A stretch of 64,000 nt of DNA from Nitrosomonas sp. (GTDB taxonomy: Bacteria; Pseudomonadota; Gammaproteobacteria; Burkholderiales; Nitrosomonadaceae). Under the pieces are notes generated by a model that was not told where the DNA came from, did not search any database, and was given only the letters and a program-made list of their open reading frames with translations. Below are positions 18,937 through 28,004 of this stretch, in pieces. The stretch covers positions 39,487 through 103,486 of the forward strand of contig JAMWZR010000007.1 in the NCBI GenBank assembly GCA_024282035.1, written 5' to 3'. Each line of letters begins with the position of its first letter. The stretch's first letter is position 1. The position numbers and the translations under genes were made by a program.

Positions 18937-19773
18937 ATGCTACACCAATCAAAGCAGAAAAATTTAGCGGATTGGGTCAATTTTCTGACCGCCGCTGAAA
19001 TTCCCGTTCTCAAGCAAACAGCACGCAATCTGCTGATACTCGAAGAAGATGAACAGCATTTGAATGCTCGTAGTATCGCGCAGGTTGTCAGGAATGATCC
19101 GCTGATGACCGTCAAGATGCTGCGTTATCTGCAGCAACACAAACACCGTAGTCAGGAACATGATGTCATGGAGGTTGAGCAGATCGTTCTGATGCTGGGA
19201 CTGGAAGCTACGGTAACGCAGATACCTCCCAAGCCCCTAGTTGAAGATATTCTGGGGGGCGATCACCGCAATGCCCTGGTCTATATGTTGAAAACCGTGC
19301 ATCGCGCCAACATGGCTTCAAACTATGCCTTCGATTGGGCTGTAAGGCTGCATGACCTGCATTTCGAGGAGATTCGTGTGGCTACGTTGCTGCACGATAT
19401 TGCCGAGATCCTGATGTGGTGCTTCGCGCCTGATGAAATGCTGCAAGTCAAGCAGATTCAGAAACAGGATAAAACCGTGCGCAGTGCCAAAGCACAAGAG
19501 CGTATTTTTGGATTCTCCCTCAGTCACTTGCAACTGGAATTGTCACATAAGTGGCGCTTGCCTGAGTTGCTGATCACCCTGATGGACGACAAAAATTCAT
19601 GTCTGCAACGCGTGCGCAATGTTTCCCTGGCTGTCAGTCTCGCAAGACATGCGGCAAATGGCTGGGACGATGCTGCACTGCCGGATGATTACGAAGAAAT
19701 CGCCAGATTGCTGCATCTGAAGGTTTCGGAAGTAATGTCCATCGTTCATGCTGAAAAGCAGCAGGAAACCTGA
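18937..19773 (+). CDS. HDOD-domain signalling protein
   Basis: A 278-aa protein with an HDOD-type helical domain. There is an N-terminal part with IAQVVRNDPLMTVKMLRY (residues 47-64), and an HD pair at H153-D154 in LLHDIAEIL. HDOD proteins are non-enzymatic or degenerate HD-domain regulators linked to c-di-GMP and stress signalling. No GGDEF or EAL domain is attached. The ATG at 18937 follows an AGGGG ribosome site, and base composition returns to host-like values here. It is the first host gene right of the island. Confidence 0.8.
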   Translation: MLHQSKQKNLADWVNFLTAAEIPVLKQTARNLLILEEDEQHLNARSIAQVVRNDPLMTVKMLRYLQQHKHRSQEHDVMEVEQIVLMLGLEATVTQIPPKPLVEDILGGDHRNALVYMLKTVHRANMASNYAFDWAVRLHDLHFEEIRVATLLHDIAEILMWCFAPDEMLQVKQIQKQDKTVRSAKAQERIFGFSLSHLQLELSHKWRLPELLITLMDDKNSCLQRVRNVSLAVSLARHAANGWDDAALPDDYEEIARLLHLKVSEVMSIVHAEKQQET

Positions 19774-19802
19774 ATTCGGCAAGATTACTTGCTGCCGTAT
19801 GT

Positions 19803-20096
19803 TTGTACGAGCTGGGCGATCATAGTAGCGCGTTATTTCCGGCCGGTGTAAGGCGTTTTGATTACCTGGTGCAGGCGGTTCGGCGTGCTGGTGCAAAAAA
19901 ACTGATCTTCGGGTCCGACGGACCCTGGCTGCATCCCGGACTGGAATTGCACAAGATCAAGTTGCTGGGTCTGCCGGCCCGGGAAGAAACCCTGATTCTG
20001 GGAGGTAATGCCAGCCGGCTGATTTTTTCCCGTACTCCGAGAGTCGGGCATCGTCGTCGGAGCACGGGTTCAGTCATGCAGTTTACCCGTCATTGA
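19803..20096 (+). pseudogene. C-terminal fragment of an amidohydrolase-family (TIM-barrel) protein
   Basis: The frame encodes LIFGSDGPWLHPGLELHKI followed by LILGGNASRLI. This is the recognisable C-terminal signature of amidohydrolase-2 metal-dependent hydrolases, including the metal-binding Asp in GSD. The first two thirds of such a protein (about 280 aa) are missing. The frame opens inside the spacer after the HDOD gene with no ribosome site, and the proposed start is only a TTG. It looks like a deletion remnant. Its end overlaps the 3' end of the carboxylase gene on the other strand by 7 bases. Confidence 0.6.
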
Positions 20097-23000
20097 TGTT
20101 CAATAATCGCTAGTATCTGCCCCGCGGATACGTAACTGCCCTGTTTGCAGAATAGCTGTTTTATGGAACCGGTGACCGGGGACTCCACCGGGAACTCCAT
20201 TTTCATCGATTCGATCAGCATGATCGATTGTCCTGTTGCAACGCGCTCACCTTCCTGAATCAGCAGGTTCCACACGGTACCACTGACCTGTGCGCTGATG
20301 GGATGAGCGCCTTCGGGCAGATCCAGTTCGCTTTGTGCATCGGCTTCGTCCAGAGTGTCCTCGGTGACGGATTCGCTTGCTGGACTGCTCTGCCAGCGTT
20401 GCCGTTCAGCCTCGAAGGCAGCTTGCTGCCGGTTTCTGAATGTATCGATACTGCGACTGTGCTCGTGTAAAAAATCGTTGTACTGTTTCAGATTCAGTAC
20501 GGTATTTTCCGTGTTTAAGCGGAAACGTCCACTGATGAAATCTTTGCGCATGTCCAACAACTCGCTTTCTGAAACCGGATAAAAGCGGATCTGATCGAAA
20601 AAGCGCAGGAGCCAGGGCTTGCCATCCGTGAAATCGGCGGTTTGACGGTAGCGGTTCCACATCGGTATGGTTCGCCCTACGAACTGGTAACCACCGGGCC
20701 CTTCCATACCATAGACGCATAAATAGGCACCACCTATGCCTACGGCATTTTCCGGTGTCCATGTGCGCGCCGGGTTGTATTTGGTGGTGACCAGGCGATG
20801 ACGCGGATCGAGCGGAGTGGCAACCGGTGCGCCGAGGTAGACATCGCCCAGTCCCATGACCAGATAGCTTGCCGAGAATACGATCTCCTGCACCGCTTCG
20901 ATGCTGTCCAGTCCATTGATTCGTCGGATGAATTCAATGTTGCTTGGACACCAGGGCGCGTCGTGACGCACCGACTGCATGTATTTCTCGATTGCCAGGC
21001 GGGTGGCGACATCGTCCCAAGATAATGGCAAATGCACGATGCGCGATGGTACTTCCATGTCGTCGATGGCGGGTAGTCGTCCTTCTGCGGCAATTAGCTG
21101 ATCCATCAATGCGTTTCGCGATAACCGAAATGAATCGAAATGTATCTGCAGTGAACGGATGCCAGGGGTGAGATCGATGATACCGTGCAAGGTTTTGTCG
21201 TCGATACGCTGTTGCAGCCACATCATCAGGGCATGCACGCGAAAACGCAGATTCAGGTCGAGAACCGGCGGTCCGTATTCAATCAGCACATATTTGTCCC
21301 CGGATTGCCGGTAGGTGACCGCCATGCGTTCGGGTTGTGCCGGAATGTGATGCAGAATCGGATCGCCGGGTGTGATGGATTGGGCAGGTACTGGCATGGC
21401 ATCTCCATCATCGGGTTGCTGCAGCAGTTTGTTTTGCTGTTGTTCCAGAATGATGGCATCTTCAATGGTGATCGGAAAAAAGCGCACCCGGTCACCGGGT
21501 TTGAGCTGACCGATTTTCCATAATTCAGCCTGCGCAATGGTGGCCGGACACACAAATCCACCCAGGCTGGGGCCATCCGGACCCAGGATGATCGGCATGT
21601 CTCCGGTAAAGTCAATCGCGCCGATGGCATAAGCATTGTCATGGATATTGGAAGGATGCAGACCTGCTTCGCCGCCATCGGTTCGCGCCCATTGGGGTTT
21701 GGGACCAATCAGGCGCACGCCGGTGCGGCTGGAATTGTGATGTACTTTCCATTCCACGGCGAAGAATTGCTCGATATCGCTTGCGGTAAAGAAATCGGGG
21801 GCGCCGTGGGGTCCGTACAATACGGCGATCTGCCATTGATCCGAATAGTGCGGAATGAGTTGTGACGGGAACAACCGTGGTGACGGTCGCGCCGACGGCA
21901 GCGCCGGTACATGCAGCACATCGCCGGAACGCAACACCCGGCCGGCATGTCCACCGAACTGGCCGAGCGTGAACGTGGCTTGGCTTCCCAGATAGGCCGG
22001 CACCTTAAAGCCGCCATGCACGGTCAGATAGACGCGACTTCCGGCTGACCGTACCTTGCCAAAGCGCAGTATGGCGCCAGCTTTGATGAAATGTGTCTGC
22101 CATTGCTCCAGTGGTTCGCTATCGAGGTGCATATCGATCGATGCACCGCACACGGCGATGATGCTGTCGCAGTTGAAGCGCAGCGTCGGACCGGCCAGCG
22201 TGATTTCCAGGCCTGCACAGGTTTCAGCATTTTGCACCAGTCGATTGGCGATGCGAAATGCCAGATTGTCCATGGGACCCGATGGCGGGACACCGATATG
22301 CCAGTAGCCGAGGCGCCCAGGATAATCCTGAATCGAAGTCTGTACACCGGGATTCAGGATATCCAGCGTATGCGCCCGATAGTGGAATCCGCCGAGGAAC
22401 TGCGTGCTGTATCGTCCTGATTGGAACGCGGTACTTTGAAGAATCTGCTGCAGATAGCCGAGGTTGGTTTCAATGCCCTGCAGTTCCATTTCTTCCAGAG
22501 CGATCAGCAGTTTGGCAATGGCCTCCTGGCGATCGGGGGCATGTACGATGATCTTGGCCAGCATCGGATCATAGAAGGCGGATACGTCAATTCCACGCTC
22601 AACCCAGGTTTCGACCCGTGCAGCAACAGGGAATAGCGCTTCGGTCAAGGTGCCGCTGGAGGGTTGAAAATCCTTTCCGGGGTTTTCCGCGTAAATTCGT
22701 GCCTGGATCGATGCGCCTCGTGGCTTGAGTGGGTAAGCGTCGAGTGCGGGCAATTCATCTGCTGCCTGACGCACCATCCATTCCACCAGATCGACACCGG
22801 TGACTTCTTCGGTGATGCCGTGTTCAACCTGCAACCGGGTGTTGACTTCCAGAAAGTAGAATTGTTGCTGTACAGGGTCGAAAATGAATTCGACCGTACC
22901 GGCAGACTGATAGTCGATGGCCTTGCCCAGCTTGACCGCCGTGTCCAGCAAGGCTTGCCGCATGGCCGGCGATAAATCGGGAGCGGGTGTTTCCTCGATG

Positions 23001-23710
23001 ACTTTCTGGTTGCGGCGCTGCATCGAGCAGTCGCGTTCGCCCAAAGCGAGGACTTGTCCTTTGCCATCCCCGAAAATTTGCACTTCGATATGCCGTGCCT
23101 GGTCGACGTACTTCTCCAGAAACAGTCCGGCATCCCTGAAATTGTTTTGCGCCAGCACCTTGACCGACTCATAGGCATCCCGCAGTTCCGTTTCGTTCCA
23201 GCACAACCGCATGCCGATACCGCCGCCGCCCGCTGTACTTTTGAGCATGACCGGATAACCGATATGTTTGGCGCGATGGCAGGCGCTCTCGAGATTATCG
23301 AGTAATCCACTGCCCGGTAGCAGCGGCACCTGATTTTCCTCCGCTAGAGCTCGGGCAGTATGTTTCAGACCGAAAGTGCGCATCTGTTGCGGTGTCGGAC
23401 CAATGAAACGAATGCCATGTGCTGCGCACTGCTCGGCGAAATCAGCGTTCTCGCTCAGAAAACCATAGCCCGGATGAATCGCTTGCGCGCCACTGTGTTG
23501 AGCAATATCAAGGATCTTGTCCGTGCGCAAATAACTCTCCGCGGCCAGGCCGGTGCCGATGCAATGGGCTTCATCGGCCATGGCAACGTGACGCGACAAG
23601 GCATCCGCTTCGGTGTAAACCGCTACACTGGCGATGTTCATGCGGCGCAGCGTACGTATGATGCGGCAGGCAATGGCCCCACGATTGGCAATCAGGACTT
23701 TGGTGAACAT
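20090..23710 (-). CDS. Biotin-dependent urea/guanidine carboxylase
   Basis: A 1206-aa multidomain enzyme. It has an N-terminal biotin carboxylase with ATP grasp (MFTKVLIANRGAIACRI start, GGGGIGMR loop), a carboxyltransferase part homologous to KipA/KipI (about residues 460-1080), and a C-terminal biotinyl domain with biotin lysine K1170 in ESMKMEF. The family carboxylates urea to allophanate. Members next to DUF1989 proteins and guanidine riboswitches have been shown to prefer guanidine. With the riboswitch at 26655-26760 heading this operon, guanidine carboxylase is the better name for the activity, by inference. The start has an AGGA site and is the last gene of the operon. No allophanate hydrolase gene follows it. 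Confidence 0.92.
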   Translation of the reverse strand: MFTKVLIANRGAIACRIIRTLRRMNIASVAVYTEADALSRHVAMADEAHCIGTGLAAESYLRTDKILDIAQHSGAQAIHPGYGFLSENADFAEQCAAHGIRFIGPTPQQMRTFGLKHTARALAEENQVPLLPGSGLLDNLESACHRAKHIGYPVMLKSTAGGGGIGMRLCWNETELRDAYESVKVLAQNNFRDAGLFLEKYVDQARHIEVQIFGDGKGQVLALGERDCSMQRRNQKVIEETPAPDLSPAMRQALLDTAVKLGKAIDYQSAGTVEFIFDPVQQQFYFLEVNTRLQVEHGITEEVTGVDLVEWMVRQAADELPALDAYPLKPRGASIQARIYAENPGKDFQPSSGTLTEALFPVAARVETWVERGIDVSAFYDPMLAKIIVHAPDRQEAIAKLLIALEEMELQGIETNLGYLQQILQSTAFQSGRYSTQFLGGFHYRAHTLDILNPGVQTSIQDYPGRLGYWHIGVPPSGPMDNLAFRIANRLVQNAETCAGLEITLAGPTLRFNCDSIIAVCGASIDMHLDSEPLEQWQTHFIKAGAILRFGKVRSAGSRVYLTVHGGFKVPAYLGSQATFTLGQFGGHAGRVLRSGDVLHVPALPSARPSPRLFPSQLIPHYSDQWQIAVLYGPHGAPDFFTASDIEQFFAVEWKVHHNSSRTGVRLIGPKPQWARTDGGEAGLHPSNIHDNAYAIGAIDFTGDMPIILGPDGPSLGGFVCPATIAQAELWKIGQLKPGDRVRFFPITIEDAIILEQQQNKLLQQPDDGDAMPVPAQSITPGDPILHHIPAQPERMAVTYRQSGDKYVLIEYGPPVLDLNLRFRVHALMMWLQQRIDDKTLHGIIDLTPGIRSLQIHFDSFRLSRNALMDQLIAAEGRLPAIDDMEVPSRIVHLPLSWDDVATRLAIEKYMQSVRHDAPWCPSNIEFIRRINGLDSIEAVQEIVFSASYLVMGLGDVYLGAPVATPLDPRHRLVTTKYNPARTWTPENAVGIGGAYLCVYGMEGPGGYQFVGRTIPMWNRYRQTADFTDGKPWLLRFFDQIRFYPVSESELLDMRKDFISGRFRLNTENTVLNLKQYNDFLHEHSRSIDTFRNRQQAAFEAERQRWQSSPASESVTEDTLDEADAQSELDLPEGAHPISAQVSGTVWNLLIQEGERVATGQSIMLIESMKMEFPVESPVTGSIKQLFCKQGSYVSAGQILAIIEHQ

Positions 23711-23753
23711 GGCATTATCCTTTTAGAAATGTGCAGATACAGGTGACGTGCGG

Positions 23754-24413
23754 CTAGGGTTTGTCCCAGACCAGCAGTCGAATCGGTGTTGGGTTATAGG
23801 CATTGCACGGATTGTTGAGCTGCGGACAATTCGAAATCAGCACCAGCACATCCATTTCCGCCCGCATTTCGACGTATTTACCCGGTGCTGAAATGCCGTC
23901 GATGAATTCCAGGCCACCTTCTTCGGTGACTGGTACATTCATGAAGAAATTGATGTTGCTGGGGATGTCACGTTTGTTCAGGTGCAGCTGTTCACAGGCT
24001 GATTCGTGCGCCAGCGCATGCAGGAAGTTATCGCGGCAACTGTGCATCGGCAGTTTTTCCAGCGCATAACGCACGGTATTGCTCTCCGCTGCGCAGGCTC
24101 CACCCAGTGTGTCGTGACGGCCACAGGTGTCAGCGACGATGGTGAACATGGCATTGCCAAAATTCGAATACAGCGAACTGTTCGTGGTCAGGTAAAGCTG
24201 ATTGCCGATCCGGATGGTGTGGGTCGCGCTATAGCGCTCTTGTACCTGGTGTGCGTTGAAGAACAGGGTGTCGACCGCTTGGTTGCCTTGCAGATCGACA
24301 ATACGGAATGTCTGGCCGCGTTTGACCATTTTTACCCAGGGTTCGCCGGCAGCGCAAATCTCATCGATGACGGCCGATGCGGGATCCAGTTGGCTGGTTT
24401 GCAGTGTACTCAT
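23754..24413 (-). CDS. DUF1989 protein, carboxyguanidine deaminase subunit-like (UAAP2 type)
   Basis: A 219-aa DUF1989 protein of the urea-carboxylase-associated type 2. It begins near GEPWVKMVKRGQTFRIVDLQGNQAVDTLFFNA in the characteristic way, with probable metal ligands in CGRHDTLGG. In systems studied elsewhere two such proteins form carboxyguanidine deaminase (CgdA/CgdB), turning carboxyguanidine into allophanate and ammonia. Its ATG overlaps the stop of the preceding DUF1989 gene by 4 bases, so the two are translationally coupled, consistent with a heteromeric enzyme. The carboxylase follows 43 bases downstream. Confidence 0.85.
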   Translation of the reverse strand: MSTLQTSQLDPASAVIDEICAAGEPWVKMVKRGQTFRIVDLQGNQAVDTLFFNAHQVQERYSATHTIRIGNQLYLTTNSSLYSNFGNAMFTIVADTCGRHDTLGGACAAESNTVRYALEKLPMHSCRDNFLHALAHESACEQLHLNKRDIPSNINFFMNVPVTEEGGLEFIDGISAPGKYVEMRAEMDVLVLISNCPQLNNPCNAYNPTPIRLLVWDKP

Positions 24414-25135
24414 GCTATGACTCCACCATAATAGTTTTCAGTGTTGATCAGTGCGCGCTGATTTTCGGCGATGTGCAGGCAGGATTGCAGCGCATCCGCT
24501 GAGGTGTGAAACAATTCCAGTTGTACGGCACCGGGCTGATAGTGTGGTTTGGTATCCAGCGGATGCGGTGCAGCCGACAATACTACCAGCGTGTTCATGA
24601 CAAAACTGAGATCGACATGATCGCCCGCCTGGCTGTGTTCGGCATGAAACATCAGTCGACCGTTGGTATCGGCCGTAACCTTGCTGAAAAAATTGATATT
24701 GGACACGATGTCCCGCATGCCCAATCCCCATTTGCCGAGCTCGATCAGCATGCCGTCTACGCCATTGCGATACATGGCATTACGGTGTTCCTGATAGCGT
24801 GCGGTACCGTATTTTTGCTGTATCGATGCTGCGTCGCTGAGTCCGCAGACGGTGTCGTGCCATCCCAGTGTGTCGTTGGTGATGCCGCAAAAGAGGCGTC
24901 CCATGTCGGAATGGCAGGCATGTCCTTGGGTAAGCCGGAAGGTATGTTGCGATTTCAGGGTGTCCGCCATGTTGTAGCGCTCCAGTTTTTCTTCCTGATT
25001 GAAGAACAGCACGGCGGCATTGGCGCCACCCTGTTTGTCGGTCAAGCGCAATGTGGTGCCGCGACGAACGATGCCAGACCAGTGACATCCACCGGGTACG
25101 ATTTGTGTCCAGATTGGGGTGTTGAGCTGATTCAT
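24410..25135 (-). CDS. DUF1989 protein, carboxyguanidine deaminase subunit-like (UAAP1 type)
   Basis: A 241-aa DUF1989 protein of the urea-carboxylase-associated type 1. The opening GCHWSGIVRRGTTLRLTD and the Cys/His pattern GWHDTVCGLSD suggest a metal site. It is the expected partner of the 219-aa paralogue downstream, with coupled translation at both ends: its own start overlaps the permease stop by 4 bases. The likely role is conversion of carboxyguanidine to allophanate. That role comes from studied homologues and is supported here by the riboswitch. Confidence 0.85.
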   Translation of the reverse strand: MNQLNTPIWTQIVPGGCHWSGIVRRGTTLRLTDKQGGANAAVLFFNQEEKLERYNMADTLKSQHTFRLTQGHACHSDMGRLFCGITNDTLGWHDTVCGLSDAASIQQKYGTARYQEHRNAMYRNGVDGMLIELGKWGLGMRDIVSNINFFSKVTADTNGRLMFHAEHSQAGDHVDLSFVMNTLVVLSAAPHPLDTKPHYQPGAVQLELFHTSADALQSCLHIAENQRALINTENYYGGVIA

Positions 25136-26595
25136 GATGCGTTCCTTTTATGAGTGGTTTTGCCATTCAGCCATTTTTGATAAAACAGGTATACGGTAGT
25201 CGAGGTCAGGATACTGCCGAGTACCAACGGTGTGGCCCATAACTGCCACCACGGTGCATCGGCTGCTATGGCATAGGGTCTGGGCCAGGCGATGTTGACC
25301 AGTTCGAAGGCCGACCAGATAAAAGCAAGAAAATTGACAATCAATCCCCAGGTCCCCAGTTTCAGTTCGCCCAGCTGCGGATTCCAGCGTCCGGTCAGTC
25401 GTGCATACAGCGCAAATCCGGTGGTGAAGGTGAACATGGCGTAGAGGCCGCCGGTGCCAAAGGCGATAATGGTGGCGACGGCGTCGTCATTGAACCCGAA
25501 TGCCAGACCACACCCGGCCAGCAATACCGTGAACAATATGGCATTGCGCGGGATCTTGCGCGTGGTGACGTGACTCAATACCGCTGGCATGTTGCCCTCG
25601 CGTGCCATGGAATACACGATGCGTGAAGTGTACTTGACCATGGATGCGCCGCAGGCCAGAAAGGCGGTCATGACGATTGCCAGAAAGGGCATTTCGAACC
25701 ATTCACCGATGCTGCTGGCAATCAATGGTGTGACCGGGTCGGAGGTGTGGCTGGAGTGCCGCAGTGTGTCGTGTTCAAACGCCAGGATCAGTGCAGCCGA
25801 ATTGAACAACACTACGGTACCTACGACCAGCAGCGACATGAAGATGGCGCGGGGTACCATGCGTTTGGGCTGATGGGTTTCCTCGGCAGTTGTGGAGCAG
25901 GCATCAAAACCGATAAAGGCCCAGCCCGAAATGGCCAATGCTGCCAGAAAGGCAGCCATTTCACTGGGCGCCGTCCCGGTTCCCAGTTGCTGGAACAGTT
26001 CGGTTACCGGATGCTGGCGAAAGAAAAAGAACAATATCAGCGCCACGCCGAACGAACCGACCACTTCCGCATACACACCGAGCTTGATGACCAGATTGAA
26101 GAGACTGACGGGAGCCAGATTTAGCAACATGCACAGCAAAAGAAAGAAAGCACCCCAGAACACCATGGTGCCGCCGCCTTCATCTGGGAACCCAACAAAA
26201 GTAGCCAGCCAGAAACCGCCAGTATAGGCTGTCGTGGTGACCATGGCGATGGTGGAGCAAATGTAGATGACGCCGGCGTAATGTCCTGCCATGACGCCAC
26301 CAAGTTGTCGCGCCCATTTGTAGGCGCCGCCAGCGATGGGAAATTGTGAGGATAATTCGGCATAAACGGTTGCCACCAATAACTGCATGAGCAGACAAAC
26401 CGCCAGTGCGGCAAACCAGCCGCCACCCGCCACGACGGTTTGCACGCCGATGATGGCGTATAGTCCGGCAACCGGTGAAACCACGGCAAAACCCAAGGTG
26501 AAACTGTGCCACACGCTCATGCTGCGATGCAGTGTTTCGCTTATGGCGTTGTTGCTATCGTGCTGTGTAGTGATTGATTCTGATGAATCCGACAT
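25132..26595 (-). CDS. APC-superfamily permease, probable guanidine/urea-type importer
   Basis: A 487-aa integral membrane protein with about 12 hydrophobic segments. It has the APC-type first helix SFTLGFAVVSPVAGLYAIIG and the GGAYKWARQLGG loop, and matches permeases habitually encoded with urea carboxylase. It heads the operon permease-UAAP1-UAAP2-carboxylase and sits directly behind a guanidine-I riboswitch. Import of guanidine or a related compound is therefore the most economical role. Substrate specificity cannot be read from sequence. The ATG at 26595 has a GGAG site. Confidence 0.85.
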   Translation of the reverse strand: MSDSSESITTQHDSNNAISETLHRSMSVWHSFTLGFAVVSPVAGLYAIIGVQTVVAGGGWFAALAVCLLMQLLVATVYAELSSQFPIAGGAYKWARQLGGVMAGHYAGVIYICSTIAMVTTTAYTGGFWLATFVGFPDEGGGTMVFWGAFFLLLCMLLNLAPVSLFNLVIKLGVYAEVVGSFGVALILFFFFRQHPVTELFQQLGTGTAPSEMAAFLAALAISGWAFIGFDACSTTAEETHQPKRMVPRAIFMSLLVVGTVVLFNSAALILAFEHDTLRHSSHTSDPVTPLIASSIGEWFEMPFLAIVMTAFLACGASMVKYTSRIVYSMAREGNMPAVLSHVTTRKIPRNAILFTVLLAGCGLAFGFNDDAVATIIAFGTGGLYAMFTFTTGFALYARLTGRWNPQLGELKLGTWGLIVNFLAFIWSAFELVNIAWPRPYAIAADAPWWQLWATPLVLGSILTSTTVYLFYQKWLNGKTTHKRNAS

Positions 26596-26630
26596 GCCGA
26601 GTCTCCATGTGTAAAGGTTTTGCCCTGATT

Positions 26631-26652
26631 GTAATGTAACTCAGTACATTAC
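26631..26652 (-). promoter_or_regulatory. Hairpin between riboswitch aptamer and permease start
   Basis: GTAATGTA pairs with TACATTAC (perfect 8 bp, 6-base loop) directly after the aptamer on the minus strand. No U tract follows, so it is not a plain terminator. It may be part of the expression platform. Confidence 0.45.
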
Positions 26653-26654
26653 TG

Positions 26655-26760
26655 CTTAACCTCCCGGGCTTTTATCCCTCCGTGGAGTCCCGTCATCGCG
26701 AGACCGGAAACTCTTGGACCTGTCACCTTATGCTACTTTTGGCCGGAACCCTAGTTTCCC
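26655..26760 (-). ncRNA. Guanidine-I (ykkC) riboswitch aptamer
   Basis: Read on the minus strand, the stretch has the ordered conserved blocks of the ykkC/guanidine-I class: CTAGGGTTCCG (26754-26744), AGGTCCAAGAG (26721-26711), then an ACGG...ACTCCACGG region. The hallmark 3' block GGAGGGATAAAAGCCCGGG runs over 26681-26663, followed by AGG. This class binds free guanidinium and turns on genes for its export or breakdown. Its position, about 60 bases before the permease start, makes the four-gene operon a guanidine-responsive unit. Confidence 0.93.
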
Positions 26761-26779
26761 CTGTTGATGCGTGACACAT

Positions 26780-26817
26780 AATTAAAATGCGCCAGCAACA
26801 TTCGACGCATTTTAATT
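26780..26817 (-). terminator. Terminator between FecR-like gene and riboswitch
   Basis: AATTAAAATGCG (26780-26791) and CGCATTTTAATT (26806-26817) form a perfect 12-bp stem with a 14-base loop, and the 3' side read on the minus strand is T-rich. It would isolate the guanidine operon from transcription of the upstream FecR-like gene. Confidence 0.7.
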
Positions 26818-26909
26818 TTGAATGATGAAAATTGCAATCATCCTTTTGCTCGTTTGGGTGCCGTCCTGCCAAGTCAGGCAAGCCAGATGATGCTCTAAAA
26901 ATAAAGGAA

Positions 26910-27743
26910 TTATCTGGAAAAATGGCGAAAGCCGTGTGTACTGTATCGACCGCTATTTCTGAATGCACCGGGGATCATTACGGCAGCAACGGCAATGACA
27001 GCGACTGTGGCTGCTACAGCGACTACTTTCCGCCAATCGATTTCAGTTTTATAGAATGGATAGTTTTCTTTCCATTGTGTATGCATCCAGATTTCTTCCG
27101 TTGCCATGTGGCGTGGGCGGTGGATTTTATTGTGGGTAATGATGACTTCATGCTCTGATTTGACATCGATCGACTGCGTTTCATCACTGCGCAGTGTCAC
27201 TTTGATTTCTCCATTGATGGCAATAATGCGGGTTTGCTGTGAAGAAACGCCGATGTGCAGGACGGCATGGTGAGCCTGAATGACGGCGTGCGGAGTTTCG
27301 ATTTGCTGATGACAGCGGGATGTGTCGGTGTAAGCCTTGCCATATTTGAATTCATCGATCACGATCAAACACCCCGAATCCGGTTTTTTAAATTCGATGT
27401 GGGCACTGCTATTGACCCCGGTATAAACCGACGACCCATTACGCACAGCAGATTCATTCTTTGCGGGAGAAGAGTTGACGACTACGGCGTTTTTTCCCGA
27501 AGTATGGATCCAGCCCATGGTCTGACTCCCTGACATGGTGCTGTTACGTACGCGCATACTGGTTTTTTCATTCTGTTCCCAGAACCCACTTTCGACGGAA
27601 TACGTTCTATCGTGAATTGGAACGGTTTTGCAGCCGACTAACATCAAGACGATCAATAGTATAACGAGTAACCTATTTTTCTGACGGTTGCATAGGTTTG
27701 AAAGGGGCATTCTGCAGATTGGTAATTCGTATACGGAATCCAT
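26910..27743 (-). CDS. FecR-like lipoprotein with C-terminal hydrophobic segment
   Basis: A 277-aa protein. The start at 27743 is supported by a strong AAGGAGAGG site. A hydrophobic segment ends in a lipobox LVGC with C38 as the acylation site. The middle part reads as a beta-rich FecR-type domain (GSSVYTGVNSSAHIEF, then TPHAVIQAHHAVLHIGV, then INGEIKV). A second hydrophobic stretch, VVAVAATVAVIAVAAV, lies near residues 241-256. FecR domains outside iron signalling occur in cell-surface proteins. No sigma factor or TonB receptor is nearby, so this is not a classical FecIR system. Exact function unknown. Confidence 0.65.
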   Translation of the reverse strand: MDSVYELPICRMPLSNLCNRQKNRLLVILLIVLMLVGCKTVPIHDRTYSVESGFWEQNEKTSMRVRNSTMSGSQTMGWIHTSGKNAVVVNSSPAKNESAVRNGSSVYTGVNSSAHIEFKKPDSGCLIVIDEFKYGKAYTDTSRCHQQIETPHAVIQAHHAVLHIGVSSQQTRIIAINGEIKVTLRSDETQSIDVKSEHEVIITHNKIHRPRHMATEEIWMHTQWKENYPFYKTEIDWRKVVAVAATVAVIAVAAVMIPGAFRNSGRYSTHGFRHFSR

Positions 27744-28004
27744 TGCACCTCTCCTTGCATTGATTGGCCATGATTGAGCGGCTCGATGGCGCTACTGTAT
27801 ACAGGAAGGGATGAACCAGAACTGAATGTGGTACTAACAATCGGTTAGAGTTTTCGACCGTAATCGTGGTTGCGGTCGGGGAAAGATTGGCACTGGGCTA
27901 TTTCTTGTTTGGCGGCTTGATGGTAATCAAGAATATCATTCTGTAATATGATGTTCTATTTTTGCAGTAATGTGTTTTTATTTTAATAATGAATTTAATG
28001 GGTT

